From Flavicella sp965243265 (GTDB lineage: Bacteria; Bacteroidota; Bacteroidia; Flavobacteriales; Flavobacteriaceae): a DNA stretch of 64,000 bases. Made by a program: the position numbers and the translations under genes. The notes under the pieces were generated by a model that searched no databases, had not been told where the DNA came from, and saw only the letters and a list, made by a program, of their open reading frames with translations. The stretch spans positions 186,001-250,000 of the forward strand of contig CBDEUL010000002.1 of NCBI GenBank assembly GCA_965243265.1. Reading direction: 5' to 3'. Shown here piece by piece: positions 43,270-52,602 of this stretch (positions are counted from its first letter, which is position 1; every line of letters starts with the position of its first letter).

Positions 43270-43452
43270 ATGCTGAAATTTATAAAACATCATATGTCAG
43301 AAATCGATGGGATTGAAATATATCCTATCATTTCACTACTGATATTCTTTGTGTTTTTTACCGCATTATTTTGGTGGGTAGCAAGCTCTAAAAAAGAATA
43401 TATCGAAAAAGTAAGTCAAATTCCTTTAGAGGAAAACAACACAACTATATAA
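43270..43452 (+). CDS. ccoQ: cbb3 oxidase small subunit CcoQ
   Basis: 60-residue one-helix protein with FFVFFTALFWWVASSKKEYIEKVSQIPLEE, the usual CcoQ layout of one helix and a short acidic cytoplasmic tail. Start ATG at 43270, between ccoNO (5 bases upstream) and ccoP (12 bases downstream). It stabilises the complex in other bacteria. Confidence 0.88.
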   Translation: MLKFIKHHMSEIDGIEIYPIISLLIFFVFFTALFWWVASSKKEYIEKVSQIPLEENNTTI

Positions 43453-43464
43453 AAAAGAAATCCA

Positions 43465-44328
43465 ATGAAAAACAAACTACCAATAGCGTTTATTCGAGTA
43501 TTTACAGTTTTTACAATTGTATTTATAGCTGCTGAGCTTATTGTATCTGGGGATGGACTTGCAATACAACAACCTGCTGTAGCTGCTACAATGATAATTG
43601 TATTATTATCATTAATTATTATCGAAAAAATAAAAGAAGCTTCAGATAAACTGTATACAGACCACGTATCTAAAGAAGAAAAAGAAGCTTACTTAGCTAA
43701 GAAAAGTAAGACTGAGATTAAAGATTGGAAAAGTTTCTTAAAAGCTTTAACTGCTGCAAAAGAAATCAACCAAGAAGAAGAAATTATTTTAGACCACAAT
43801 TATGATGGTATTAAAGAATTAGACAACGATTTACCACCATGGTGGGTATACAGTTTCTATGCTACTATTATTTTTGCTGTTGCTTATTTAGGGTATTATG
43901 AAGTTTTTGGAGGAGAATCTTCTGAAGATGAATACAACGAACAAGTAGCTATTGCTAAAGCTGAAATTGAAAAATACAAAAGTACTGCTAAGGTTATAGA
44001 CATGAGCTCTATTGAAGTAAGTACAGATGGAGCTGCTTTAGCAAAAGGAAAAAAATTATTCAAACAAAACTGTGCCGCTTGTCATATGGTAGACGGACGT
44101 GGTAGTATTGGACCCAACCTAACGGATGAATATTGGATTTTAGGTGGAGGTATTAAAAATATCTTCAATACAGTCTCTAATGGAGGACGTGATGGTAAAG
44201 GTATGATTGCCTGGAAAAACAGTTTAAGTGCTGAAAAAATTCAACAAATCTCAAACTATGTTTGGAGCTTGCAAGGAAGTAATCCTGACAAAGCAAAAGC
44301 TCCTGAAGGAGATAAGTGGGAAGAATAA
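43465..44328 (+). CDS. ccoP: cbb3 oxidase cytochrome c subunit CcoP (single heme form)
   Basis: 287 residues. Two N-terminal hydrophobic segments (about 8-26 and 34-52) are followed by the CcoP anchor LDNDLPPWWVYSFYATIIFAVAYLGYYEVF (about 118-150, given in part) and one cytochrome c domain with C203-AAC-H207 and a likely Met ligand in KGMIAWKNSL. Classical CcoP has two heme c groups; here only one CxxCH exists. Electrons pass from this heme to CcoO. Start ATG at 43465. Confidence 0.94.
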   Translation: MKNKLPIAFIRVFTVFTIVFIAAELIVSGDGLAIQQPAVAATMIIVLLSLIIIEKIKEASDKLYTDHVSKEEKEAYLAKKSKTEIKDWKSFLKALTAAKEINQEEEIILDHNYDGIKELDNDLPPWWVYSFYATIIFAVAYLGYYEVFGGESSEDEYNEQVAIAKAEIEKYKSTAKVIDMSSIEVSTDGAALAKGKKLFKQNCAACHMVDGRGSIGPNLTDEYWILGGGIKNIFNTVSNGGRDGKGMIAWKNSLSAEKIQQISNYVWSLQGSNPDKAKAPEGDKWEE

Positions 44329-44344
44329 CAGTATGCATATTTAA

Positions 44345-44375
44345 ACAACTCGGTAATTTCAAATTACCGAGTTGT
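44345..44375 (+). other. Long hairpin between ccoP and ccoG
   Basis: 14-bp perfect stem (44345-44358 and 44362-44375, arm ACAACTCGGTAATT) with a 3-base loop. It has no T run on the plus strand, so it is more likely a processing or mRNA-stabilising hairpin, or a weak attenuator splitting ccoNOQP from the assembly genes. Confidence 0.75.
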
Positions 44376-44401
44376 ACTAAATACTAATTTAGACTGCACA
44401 A

Positions 44402-45817
44402 ATGAAACAACAAGAAGCTTTTAGAGACTCTATTGGTACCATTACTGATGATGGTAAAAGACAATGGGTATATCCCAAAAAACCCAAAGGTGATTACTAC
44501 AAATATAGAACCTATGTAAGTTGGTTTCTATTGGCTACGCTTCTTATAGCTCCCTTTATTAAAATAAACGGGAACCAGTTTTTACTCTTCAATGTACTTG
44601 AACGAAGGTTCAATATTTTTGGAGTTCCTTTTTGGCCTCAAGACTTCCATTTAATGGTGGTATCCATGATTATTGGAGTTGTATTTATCATACTGTTTAC
44701 CGTAATCTATGGACGTATATTTTGTGGATGGATATGTCCACAAACCATTTTTATGGAAATGGTTTTCCGAAAAATAGAATATTTAATTGACGGTGACAGA
44801 GGTGCACAAATTAGACTAGACAAGCAAAAATGGAATAGTGAAAAAATACGTAAGAGATTACTAAAATGGAGTGTTTATTTTGCAATTTCATTCATCATTT
44901 CAAATGTATTTTTAGCTTACTTTATCGGTAGTGATGAATTAATTTCTATCATTACCGACAACCCTAAAAACCACATCAAAGGTTTAGCTCTTATTCTAAT
45001 TTTTACCGGAATATTTTATTTTATATTTGCTTGGTTTAGAGAACAGGTTTGTATCATTGTTTGCCCATATGGACGTTTACAAGGTGTTTTACTTGATAAC
45101 AAATCTATCAACGTTGCCTATGACTATAAAAGAGGTGAAAAAGAACAAGGTAGAGCTAAGTTTAGAAAAAACGAAGATAGAAATACAACTGGAAAAGGTG
45201 ATTGTATAGATTGCGCACAATGTATTCATGTTTGTCCTACAGGTATTGACATTAGAAACGGTACTCAGTTAGAATGTGTAAACTGTACTGCTTGTATCGA
45301 TGCTTGTGACCATATGATGGAGAACGTTGGTTTACCTAAAGGATTGATTAGATATGCTTCGGAAGACAATATTGATAAAGGCACTCCTTTTGAATTCAAT
45401 TTAAGAACAAAAGGATACACAGCTGTATTAACGGTATTAATTACTGTATTAATTACCATGCTTTTTTTAAGAAATGATGTAGAAGCTACTGTACTAAGAT
45501 TACCTGGACAGTTATATGAAGCAAAAGAAAATAATATTATAAGTAATATATTTACCTATAAAATAATCAACAAAACAAGTGAAGAAATTTCAGATATCCA
45601 TTTTGAATTAATTTCACATGAAGGAGTTATTAAAATTATAGGAAATGATGATTTCAGCATAAAAGAAAGAGAATACTCTTCAGGATCATTATTCATAGAA
45701 ATACCAAGAAGTAAACTTTCTGACTCTAAAGAAAAATTAAAAATAGGTGTATTTTCAAAAGGAAAACTTATTGAAACTACAACAACAAACTTTTTAGGAC
45801 CTAGAAGTTTTAGGTAA
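44402..45817 (+). CDS. ccoG: cbb3 oxidase accessory protein CcoG (FixG)
   Basis: 471-residue membrane ferredoxin thought to reduce Cu(II) to Cu(I) for cbb3 assembly. About five helices; the membrane CxxxCP motifs in GRIFCGWICPQTIFMEM and EQVCIIVCPYGRLQG; then a double cluster ferredoxin domain (CIDCAQCIHVCPTGIDIRNG, CVNCTACIDACD) around residues 263-302; then a C-terminal Ig-like domain. Start ATG at 44402. Confidence 0.95.
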   Translation: MKQQEAFRDSIGTITDDGKRQWVYPKKPKGDYYKYRTYVSWFLLATLLIAPFIKINGNQFLLFNVLERRFNIFGVPFWPQDFHLMVVSMIIGVVFIILFTVIYGRIFCGWICPQTIFMEMVFRKIEYLIDGDRGAQIRLDKQKWNSEKIRKRLLKWSVYFAISFIISNVFLAYFIGSDELISIITDNPKNHIKGLALILIFTGIFYFIFAWFREQVCIIVCPYGRLQGVLLDNKSINVAYDYKRGEKEQGRAKFRKNEDRNTTGKGDCIDCAQCIHVCPTGIDIRNGTQLECVNCTACIDACDHMMENVGLPKGLIRYASEDNIDKGTPFEFNLRTKGYTAVLTVLITVLITMLFLRNDVEATVLRLPGQLYEAKENNIISNIFTYKIINKTSEEISDIHFELISHEGVIKIIGNDDFSIKEREYSSGSLFIEIPRSKLSDSKEKLKIGVFSKGKLIETTTTNFLGPRSFR

Positions 45818-45851
45818 CCGATTAATTAGAATTAATAATAAGATACAACAA

Positions 45852-46301
45852 ATGAAAAAATTAAATTGGGGAACAAGTATTGTCATTGCTTTCGTTTTGT
45901 TTATCGGGTTTATCTTATTTTTTGTCATAAAAACAAATACGAATTCTAAATACGATCATGACTTAGTTTCAGAAGAATACTACAAAGATGAGCTTGCGTA
46001 CCAAAAACAAATCGACAAGCTGCAAAACTACAAAGACCTTACTTCAAAAATTAAAATTGAAAATACAAATTTAGGAGTAACAGTAATCTTCCCTGAAGAA
46101 TTCAACCCTGAAGATATAAAAGGAAAAATATCCCTATACAGACCGTCTAACCAGATTTTAGATAGTGAAATACCACTTTCACTTTCTAATTCTTCACTAC
46201 TCATACCTAAAAAAGTGCTGGTAGGCGGTCGATGGGATATTTATATTGATTGGAGCCACCAAGATACAGAATATTTATTCAAAACATCCATCAATTATTA
46301 A
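45852..46301 (+). CDS. ccoH: cbb3 assembly protein CcoH (FixH)
   Basis: 149 residues. One N-terminal helix (about 7-28) then a conserved YDHDLVSEEYYKDELAYQKQID segment (part shown) and a beta-rich periplasmic domain ending VGGRWDIYIDWSHQDTEY. Fits FixH. Start ATG at 45852, 34 bases after ccoG. Confidence 0.92.
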   Translation: MKKLNWGTSIVIAFVLFIGFILFFVIKTNTNSKYDHDLVSEEYYKDELAYQKQIDKLQNYKDLTSKIKIENTNLGVTVIFPEEFNPEDIKGKISLYRPSNQILDSEIPLSLSNSSLLIPKKVLVGGRWDIYIDWSHQDTEYLFKTSINY

Positions 46302-46313
46302 GATGCAACTATA

Positions 46314-47051
46314 ATGTTATACTCTGCGCTAGTATTAGGTTTATTAGGTAGTTTCCACTGTGTGGGAATGTGTGGTCCTATTGCTCTTGCATTGCCTGTT
46401 CACCACCACAACAACACCCAAAAATTTCTAAAAATTGTACTCTACCATCTTGGAAGAATTATTTCTTATGGTACTATTGGTTACTTATTTGGACTTTTAG
46501 GAAGAGGGCTTTATCTTTCTGGGTTTCAGCAAAGACTCTCCATACTTATAGGAATCTTCATGATTGCTTATGTTATTATTCCAATAAAATACCTCAACAA
46601 GTTTAAAGTATCTCAGCCTCTTTATGCAGTTATAAATAAAGTAAAAAGAAGTATGGGAAAGCAATTTCAAGAAAAATCGAACAAAGCTCTATTTACAATA
46701 GGAATTTTAAATGGTTTTTTACCCTGTGGTATGATATACCTGGCTTTGGTGGGAGCTATTGAAACTGCTACGCCAGCTGAAGGTTTTTTATACATGATAA
46801 TGTATGGTTTAGGAACCATTCCATTAATGACAGTACTACTCTATTTTAAAGACTTTATTTCTGTTTCTTTTAGAAATAAAATCCAAAAAGCAATTCCTAT
46901 TTTCGTTACAATTATAGGTATTCTATTTATACTAAGAGGCTTAGGGCTTGGAAACCCGTATGTTTCTCCTTCAAACATTAATTTAGAAATTAAAAAGGAA
47001 ACTAAATTCTGTGCTCCTAAAGAAGAACCTAAATTTCTTCCTAAAAAATAG
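46314..47051 (+). CDS. DsbD/TauE-like membrane protein at the end of the cbb3 genes
   Basis: 245 residues with about six helices, of the small DsbD_2 (also labelled sulfite exporter TauE/SafE) family. The first helix has a cysteine pair in GSFHCVGMCGPIALALP and the middle one has LNGFLPCGMIYLALVGA, a common pattern in this group. Members beside cbb3 genes are thought to help in copper or redox delivery during oxidase assembly, which fits the place (12 bases after ccoH). Direct function not shown. Start ATG at 46314. Confidence 0.88.
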   Translation: MLYSALVLGLLGSFHCVGMCGPIALALPVHHHNNTQKFLKIVLYHLGRIISYGTIGYLFGLLGRGLYLSGFQQRLSILIGIFMIAYVIIPIKYLNKFKVSQPLYAVINKVKRSMGKQFQEKSNKALFTIGILNGFLPCGMIYLALVGAIETATPAEGFLYMIMYGLGTIPLMTVLLYFKDFISVSFRNKIQKAIPIFVTIIGILFILRGLGLGNPYVSPSNINLEIKKETKFCAPKEEPKFLPKK

Positions 47052-47163
47052 CCTTCCGTAAAACCGTATAGTTCTTATACTGAACTATTTATTATTTCTT
47101 CTTTTTATTTCTTCACAGAAAGTGGCATAAAATTTGTTATGCATGCTTAAAAAAAAATAACCT

Positions 47164-50100
47164 GTGAAAAAAATGCTTCTTTTTGTATTGCTCTTTTCTT
47201 TTTTGAAAATGAGCTCTCAAGATTATTGTATCCCAATACATTCTCAAAACAACAACAGCTTTACAATTACAAATGTAATCTTTGGTAACATCAATAACAC
47301 CAGTACCAAACACGCTGAAAACTATACATATTATAATGAACTGACAACTACTGTTAACAAATCGTCCACCTATCCTATAACTGTAAAATTCAATGCCAAA
47401 AAACACAATACAGTTTCGCTAAAAGTATGGATTGATTTTAATGGTGATGGTATTTACAATACCTCTAATGAAGAAGTATATACATCTTTGAATTTTAATA
47501 GTGAAACAACCAAAAACACACATAATTTCTCGGTAACAATTCCAAACAACACTACATTAGGTGTTACCAGAATGCGAGTTGCTTTAAAGCACAATACAGA
47601 AGTAATTCCTTGTTCTTTTGACTATCAACAAGGAGAAATGGAAGAATACCCTATAATAATAAACCCTGTAAATGAGCCCCCAATAGCCAACTGTATCAAA
47701 AACTTATCAATTAGTTTGAACCCTTTAGGAATAGCTACAATTAGTCCTTCTCATATAAACGATGGATCTAGTGATGCAATTGATAACCTTGAGGACTTAA
47801 TACTAACTATAGACAAATCTACCTTTACCTGTAACGACCTAAACAAAACCAATATTGTGACACTAACAGTAGAAGATACTGATGGGTTAACAAGTAGTTG
47901 CTCTACAGAAGTAACGCTACTTCCATATTCAGGTAATTTTACTGCTCCTGTATTAAATAACATTTCAAAATTTTGTTCTTATACCGCACCTGCTCCTATA
48001 ATGAATTACTCATGTCAACAAAAAATTACAGGAACTACTAATGACCCCACTTATTTTTCAACACCTGGAACATATACCATCTCTTGGAGCTTTAATAACG
48101 GATCTAATACTGTTACAAGTACGCAAACTATTCATATACTCCAACCTGCTACACCTACAAATATTTCTTTTGCAGACATTCAAGAAACAACAGCTACCGT
48201 AAGTTGGAACGCTCCTATAGAGAGCCCTTCATTCAAAATAAGATACAAAGCTAAAAACACGAACAATTGGATTGAAGACCTAACAAATAAAACTTCTTAT
48301 AACTTTACCAATTTAGATAACGGTACCGAATATGAAGTTCAAATTAAAATTAATGACAGTTGTACACCTTATACAGTCTCCAACAAATTTGAAACCATTG
48401 CCATTGAATACTGTACTGAAAACACACACATTCTCAAAGATAAAAAGTATCATATCTCAAATGTTACCATTGGAACTATTAACAACAACTCTGATAAAAA
48501 TGCAAGTGTCTATACCCACTACCCAACAACAACATCCTTTGAGCAGAACAGTACTTTTTCTGGAACAATAAACTATAAAAGAACAGCCTATAATACTACA
48601 GCTATATCCGTTTGGATTGATTTTAATAACGACGGTGATTTTGATGACGCTAATGAAACTATTTTTTCTAAAATTCAAGATGGCACTTCAGCTACTGACA
48701 TTTCCGTTTCTCTTGAAAACATACAGATTCCTACCACTCCTTTTACAGGAAAAACAAGAATGCGTATAGCATTAACCCATACATCACAGCCTAACTCTGC
48801 TTGCGAATTCAATTATGCCAAAGGAGAAATAGAAGACTATGATATTTACCTTACTAAAAATTTATTAAGTGCAATTTTTACCCAAACATACCACTACGGA
48901 ACATCTGAAAGATGGATTGAAATAACGAATACCGACCCTTTAAAAACAATAAATGCCAATACGCTATCTTTAGCATTATACAGCAATACTTCGGGCGACC
49001 AAACAGGAAAAACTCCCAACAATACATTTACTATTGATCAAGACATTCCTGCAAATACAACTTTATTGATAAGAAAACCTACTGCTACTATCAATAACTA
49101 CGAAGGCAATACTATTTCAACAACATCTGTTACAAAATTTAACAACGCTAATGATATTTTAATCATTACACATTCTACAGACACAGATGCTTGGACAAAC
49201 CGTTTGGATGTACTTACCAATATTCCTAACAATAGCTCTATGGTTCGAATAGATGAAAAACTCAACCATACCACACCTTTTTTTAACAGTAACGAATGGG
49301 TAGTATTTGTTGATGACAATTTAGATCCATACAAAGACAACACTCCTGAAAGACACCCACATGCACCTGTACTAAACGAGGTAAAAAATGCCGTTTCAAC
49401 ACAGAACAGTAAACTAGGGGTTTATAAAAAAGGGGCTACAATTAGAACAAATAATAATTGGAGCAACGGAACTCCAGACAGATCAAGACATTTAATTATT
49501 AACGAAAATTACATTCACTCAAACGCTCAATTATCTGCCAGAAAGTTAACTGTTACCAACAATAGTAAACTTACAATTGTAAATAATTTACTAATAGTAA
49601 ACGATACTATAACCTTAACCAATTCTTTGGATGAAATTAGACTCTCTGGAACATCTCAAATGATACAAACACATCAAAACGGTGCTAAAATAACAGGTTT
49701 AGGTAAATTATATATAGATAGAATTTCTGGACAAACTTCTAAATATCGATACAACTACTTCAGTTCTCCTGTAAATACTATTGGAAATAACAATTACGCA
49801 ATTAAAGATGTTCTAAAAGATGGATCAATTCCTACCTCAGAAAATTCATCTCCCCCAAACATTCAATTCATTTCTGGGTACAACGGAAATTCATCATCTC
49901 CAATTTCTATTGCTGAACATTGGATTTTCACCTATGCTACAAATTCTGACTGGACTCAAAAAAAGAGCAACGGTATCATTAATCAAACTGATGGATTTAC
50001 TTTAAAAGGTCCCGGAAAAGCTCAAAACTACACCTTTGTAGGTACTCCTAAAGACGGAAATATTACAACAAATATAAAGTCTCGTGAGCCTTACTTAATT

Positions 50101-51192
50101 GGAAACCCTTACACCTCCTCTATAAATGCTAAAAAATTTATAGAAGACAATTCAAATGCAATTGATGGAACCTTGTACTTCTGGCAACATACTGATGAAA
50201 AAAAACCGAATGATTCCCCAAACTCTGGACACAACTACAGTGGTTATATTGGAGGCTACGGAGTTAGAAACATTGCTATGGGAATTGCCGCAAATCAAGT
50301 AGTCATAAACAACAATAGTACTCAAGGTGTTCCATCTATAGGGAATGGAATTTATAAAGAGCCCACTCCTTATATCCCTGTAGGGCAAGGATTTTTTGTT
50401 GTAGGAGATGCTGATGGAGGAACTATTTCCTTCAAAAATAGTCAAAGAGAATTTATCTCAGAAGGCACAAATGCTGTATTCTTTAAATCACAACATAAAA
50501 AAACGACTCATTCCCCACTTGCTACCATTAAAATTGGTTTAAACTATACCGAAAACAGTACCAAAATGCACAAACAAATAGGTATTTCATTCAAAAATGG
50601 GAATTCATTTGATAACGACCAAGGCTATGATTCTCCTATATTTATTCCCAATAAAACAGATATTTACTGGGAGTTTCCGAATGATAGTTTAAAATATGCC
50701 ATTGCAGGGGTTCAAAATATTTCCGAAACACTAAAAGTACCTTTAACTATAAAAGCTGAAAATAAAGGTACCTTTACTTTGCAAATTGACGAATGGCAAA
50801 ACATCAATGAAAATGTTTTTATACTAGACAAGCAAACGAATACTACGCATAAAATAAACAACAGTGTATTTCATTTAGAGTTAGAAAAAGGCCTTCACTT
50901 AGATAGATTCTACCTAACTTTTTCAAATGCTGTTTTAAGTACACCTCAAATTACAACCGAAGACATTTTAAAAATCTATTATTACAGAGGAACGGTTACT
51001 CTAAATAATTTCAACAACTTAGAAATTTACAAAGTACAATTGATTAATTTATTGGGACAGGTTTCACAAACATGGCAAAACCTATCAAACGAAAGCACTT
51101 TATATCTGAATACAATCTCCACAGCCCAAGGAATACATCTTTTAAGAATAAAGACCTCCAAAGGAGTTTTAACTAAGAAAATAGTACTCTAA
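47164..51192 (+). CDS. Large secreted T9SS protein with GEVED and FnIII domains
   Basis: 1342 residues. Signal peptide (1-18, MLLFVLLFSFLKMSSQ). Two GEVED-type beta domains: residues about 20-175 (VWIDFNGDGIYN, GEMEEYPI) and 410-565 (VWIDFNNDGDFDD, GEIEDYDI). Between them is a fibronectin type III domain (about 330-410, TATVSWNAPIESPSFKIRYK). A lamin-tail-like segment (about 575-700, ERWIEITNTDP) follows, and a C-terminal T9SS type A sorting domain (about 1270-1342, YKVQLINLLGQVSQ and LLRIKTSKGVLTKKIVL). Expected on the cell surface or released through SprA. Start GTG at 47164, because it supplies the basic MKK before the signal helix; ATG at 47173 is the alternative. The role is likely adhesion or surface binding; no enzyme domain recognised. 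Confidence 0.88.
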   Translation: MKKMLLFVLLFSFLKMSSQDYCIPIHSQNNNSFTITNVIFGNINNTSTKHAENYTYYNELTTTVNKSSTYPITVKFNAKKHNTVSLKVWIDFNGDGIYNTSNEEVYTSLNFNSETTKNTHNFSVTIPNNTTLGVTRMRVALKHNTEVIPCSFDYQQGEMEEYPIIINPVNEPPIANCIKNLSISLNPLGIATISPSHINDGSSDAIDNLEDLILTIDKSTFTCNDLNKTNIVTLTVEDTDGLTSSCSTEVTLLPYSGNFTAPVLNNISKFCSYTAPAPIMNYSCQQKITGTTNDPTYFSTPGTYTISWSFNNGSNTVTSTQTIHILQPATPTNISFADIQETTATVSWNAPIESPSFKIRYKAKNTNNWIEDLTNKTSYNFTNLDNGTEYEVQIKINDSCTPYTVSNKFETIAIEYCTENTHILKDKKYHISNVTIGTINNNSDKNASVYTHYPTTTSFEQNSTFSGTINYKRTAYNTTAISVWIDFNNDGDFDDANETIFSKIQDGTSATDISVSLENIQIPTTPFTGKTRMRIALTHTSQPNSACEFNYAKGEIEDYDIYLTKNLLSAIFTQTYHYGTSERWIEITNTDPLKTINANTLSLALYSNTSGDQTGKTPNNTFTIDQDIPANTTLLIRKPTATINNYEGNTISTTSVTKFNNANDILIITHSTDTDAWTNRLDVLTNIPNNSSMVRIDEKLNHTTPFFNSNEWVVFVDDNLDPYKDNTPERHPHAPVLNEVKNAVSTQNSKLGVYKKGATIRTNNNWSNGTPDRSRHLIINENYIHSNAQLSARKLTVTNNSKLTIVNNLLIVNDTITLTNSLDEIRLSGTSQMIQTHQNGAKITGLGKLYIDRISGQTSKYRYNYFSSPVNTIGNNNYAIKDVLKDGSIPTSENSSPPNIQFISGYNGNSSSPISIAEHWIFTYATNSDWTQKKSNGIINQTDGFTLKGPGKAQNYTFVGTPKDGNITTNIKSREPYLIGNPYTSSINAKKFIEDNSNAIDGTLYFWQHTDEKKPNDSPNSGHNYSGYIGGYGVRNIAMGIAANQVVINNNSTQGVPSIGNGIYKEPTPYIPVGQGFFVVGDADGGTISFKNSQREFISEGTNAVFFKSQHKKTTHSPLATIKIGLNYTENSTKMHKQIGISFKNGNSFDNDQGYDSPIFIPNKTDIYWEFPNDSLKYAIAGVQNISETLKVPLTIKAENKGTFTLQIDEWQNINENVFILDKQTNTTHKINNSVFHLELEKGLHLDRFYLTFSNAVLSTPQITTEDILKIYYYRGTVTLNNFNNLEIYKVQLINLLGQVSQTWQNLSNESTLYLNTISTAQGIHLLRIKTSKGVLTKKIVL

Positions 51193-51230
51193 ACCCACAT
51201 ATTTCAAACAAAACCTTTTTAATTAATCTG

Positions 51231-51238
51231 TATATTTG
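51231..51238 (+). promoter_or_regulatory. Predicted -7 box for the uracil-DNA glycosylase family gene
   Basis: Perfect TATATTTG. The transcript would begin near 51243, just before the first codons of the open frame. Confidence 0.55.
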
Positions 51239-51263
51239 GATATCATAACTTTAAACCAGCGAT

Positions 51264-51842
51264 ATCAAAAAACTACTGTCCGAAATTTATAAATGTACCA
51301 TCTGTGAACCTTTTCTAGATTTAGGAGCTAGACCTGTTGTTACAGCTACACCTACTAGCAAAATAATTATTATAGGGCAAGCCCCTGGAACTGTTGTCCA
51401 CAAAACAGGAATTCCTTGGAATGATAAAAGTGGAGAAAACCTAAGAAAATGGATGGGTATAGACTCTGAAACTTTCTATAATACAAAAAACATAGCAATC
51501 ATACCCATGGGGTTCTGTTACCCCGGAAAAGGAAAATCGGGTGATTTGCCTCCAAGAAAAGAATGTGCTCCAAAATGGCATACTCCTTTGTTTGACAACC
51601 TAAAAGACGTAGAATTGATTTTATTAATCGGTAAATATGCCCAAGATTACTACCTTAAAAAAGAAGCAAAAAAAACATTAACAGCAACTGTTCAAAGTTT
51701 TCATGAATATTTACCCAAATACTTTGTACTACCACACCCTTCACCTCGAAATAATATTTGGATGGCAAAAAACAGGTGGTTCGAAAAAGATATTTTACCT
51801 GAATTAAAGACCACAATTAACCGTGTCTTAAATTCAAAATAA
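51264..51842 (+). CDS. Uracil-DNA glycosylase family protein with no standard start codon
   Basis: The frame is open from just after TAA at 51252-51254 and codes for a uracil-DNA glycosylase superfamily protein: LLSEIYKCTICEPFLDLGAR, then IIIIGQAPGTVVHKTGIPWN (the active-site loop), IIPMGFCYPGKGKSGDLPPR and VLPHPSPRNN near the end. Annotation from ATG 51453 would lose the first 60-odd residues, including the active-site loop, so a start further up is needed. No ATG, GTG or TTG exists in frame there. Candidates are ATC at 51264, CTG at 51276 or ATT at 51285; 51264 is an arbitrary choice. A start by a rare codon, a mutation or a sequencing error are all possible. About 190 residues, typical for the family. 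Confidence 0.78.
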   Translation: MKKLLSEIYKCTICEPFLDLGARPVVTATPTSKIIIIGQAPGTVVHKTGIPWNDKSGENLRKWMGIDSETFYNTKNIAIIPMGFCYPGKGKSGDLPPRKECAPKWHTPLFDNLKDVELILLIGKYAQDYYLKKEAKKTLTATVQSFHEYLPKYFVLPHPSPRNNIWMAKNRWFEKDILPELKTTINRVLNSK

Positions 51843-51850
51843 GAATGCCC

Positions 51851-52480
51851 CTACGGCTTATATTTTAATGGCAAATGCACAACCTTTTTCGTTTCAAAAA
51901 AATCTTCTGAAAAATAATCAGACAAATTGTACAATGTTGTTCTTTGGAAAACAGAAAGCTCTTCAGTTAAATCACCTCCCTTTAAATACAAAATTCCGTT
52001 TTTAAGTTCATGGTTTTGCTTTTTGGCAACCTTTTTACGAACCCACTTTACAAAATCTGGCATTGTAGTTACAGCTCTGCTCACAATAAAGTCAAACTCA
52101 CCTTTTACCTTTTCAGCACGCATATGATCTGCTTGTAAGTTTTGTAAACCTAATGCTTCAGCAACTCCCTGTACTACTTTTATTTTTTTACCTATAGAAT
52201 CTACCAATTGAAAACTAGTTTCTGGAAATAAAATAGCTAAAGGAATACCTGGAAAACCACCACCAGTACCAACATCTAATACTCTAGTTCCAGGATTAAA
52301 CTTTTGAACTTTTGCAATACCCAATGAATGCAATACATGTCGTAAGTACAACTCGTCAATATCTTTACGAGAAATCACGTTAATTTTTGAGTTCCAATCT
52401 TTGTATAAAGATTCTAGTTGTTCAAATTGAGAAATTTGTATTTCAGTAAGGTCTGGAAAGTATTTTTTTAAAATTTGCAT
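51851..52480 (-). CDS. rsmG: 16S rRNA (guanine-N7) methyltransferase RsmG
   Basis: Methylates G527 of 16S rRNA using S-adenosylmethionine. The 209 residues include WNSKINVISRKDIDELYLRHVLHSL and the SAM-binding motif VLDVGTGGGFPGIPLAI, then FDFIVSRAVTTMPDFVKWV. Start ATG at 52480. Converges with the glycosylase gene, 8 bases apart. Confidence 0.96.
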   Translation of the reverse strand: MQILKKYFPDLTEIQISQFEQLESLYKDWNSKINVISRKDIDELYLRHVLHSLGIAKVQKFNPGTRVLDVGTGGGFPGIPLAILFPETSFQLVDSIGKKIKVVQGVAEALGLQNLQADHMRAEKVKGEFDFIVSRAVTTMPDFVKWVRKKVAKKQNHELKNGILYLKGGDLTEELSVFQRTTLYNLSDYFSEDFFETKKVVHLPLKYKP

Positions 52481-52573
52481 TGGCCTGAATAAATATTACG
52501 CAAAAGTAAGACCTTTACCCTTATTATGTAATAAAATTATGACTTTATAAATATTAATGCGCTAAAAAATAGC

Positions 52574-52581
52574 TATTTTTG
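52574..52581 (+). promoter_or_regulatory. Predicted -7 box for the fatty acid desaturase gene
   Basis: TATTTTTG, matching TAnnTTTG, 21 bases before the ATG at 52603. It overlaps a perfect 16-base palindrome at 52565-52580 (half-site AAAAATAG), which may be an operator or may be chance. Confidence 0.55.
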
Positions 52582-52602
52582 TCGATTAGAACGTATAGAT
52601 AC

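Noticed and set aside
45027..45209. Second open frame inside ccoG
   Set aside because: Lies in another frame of the strongly conserved ferredoxin region; no independent evidence.
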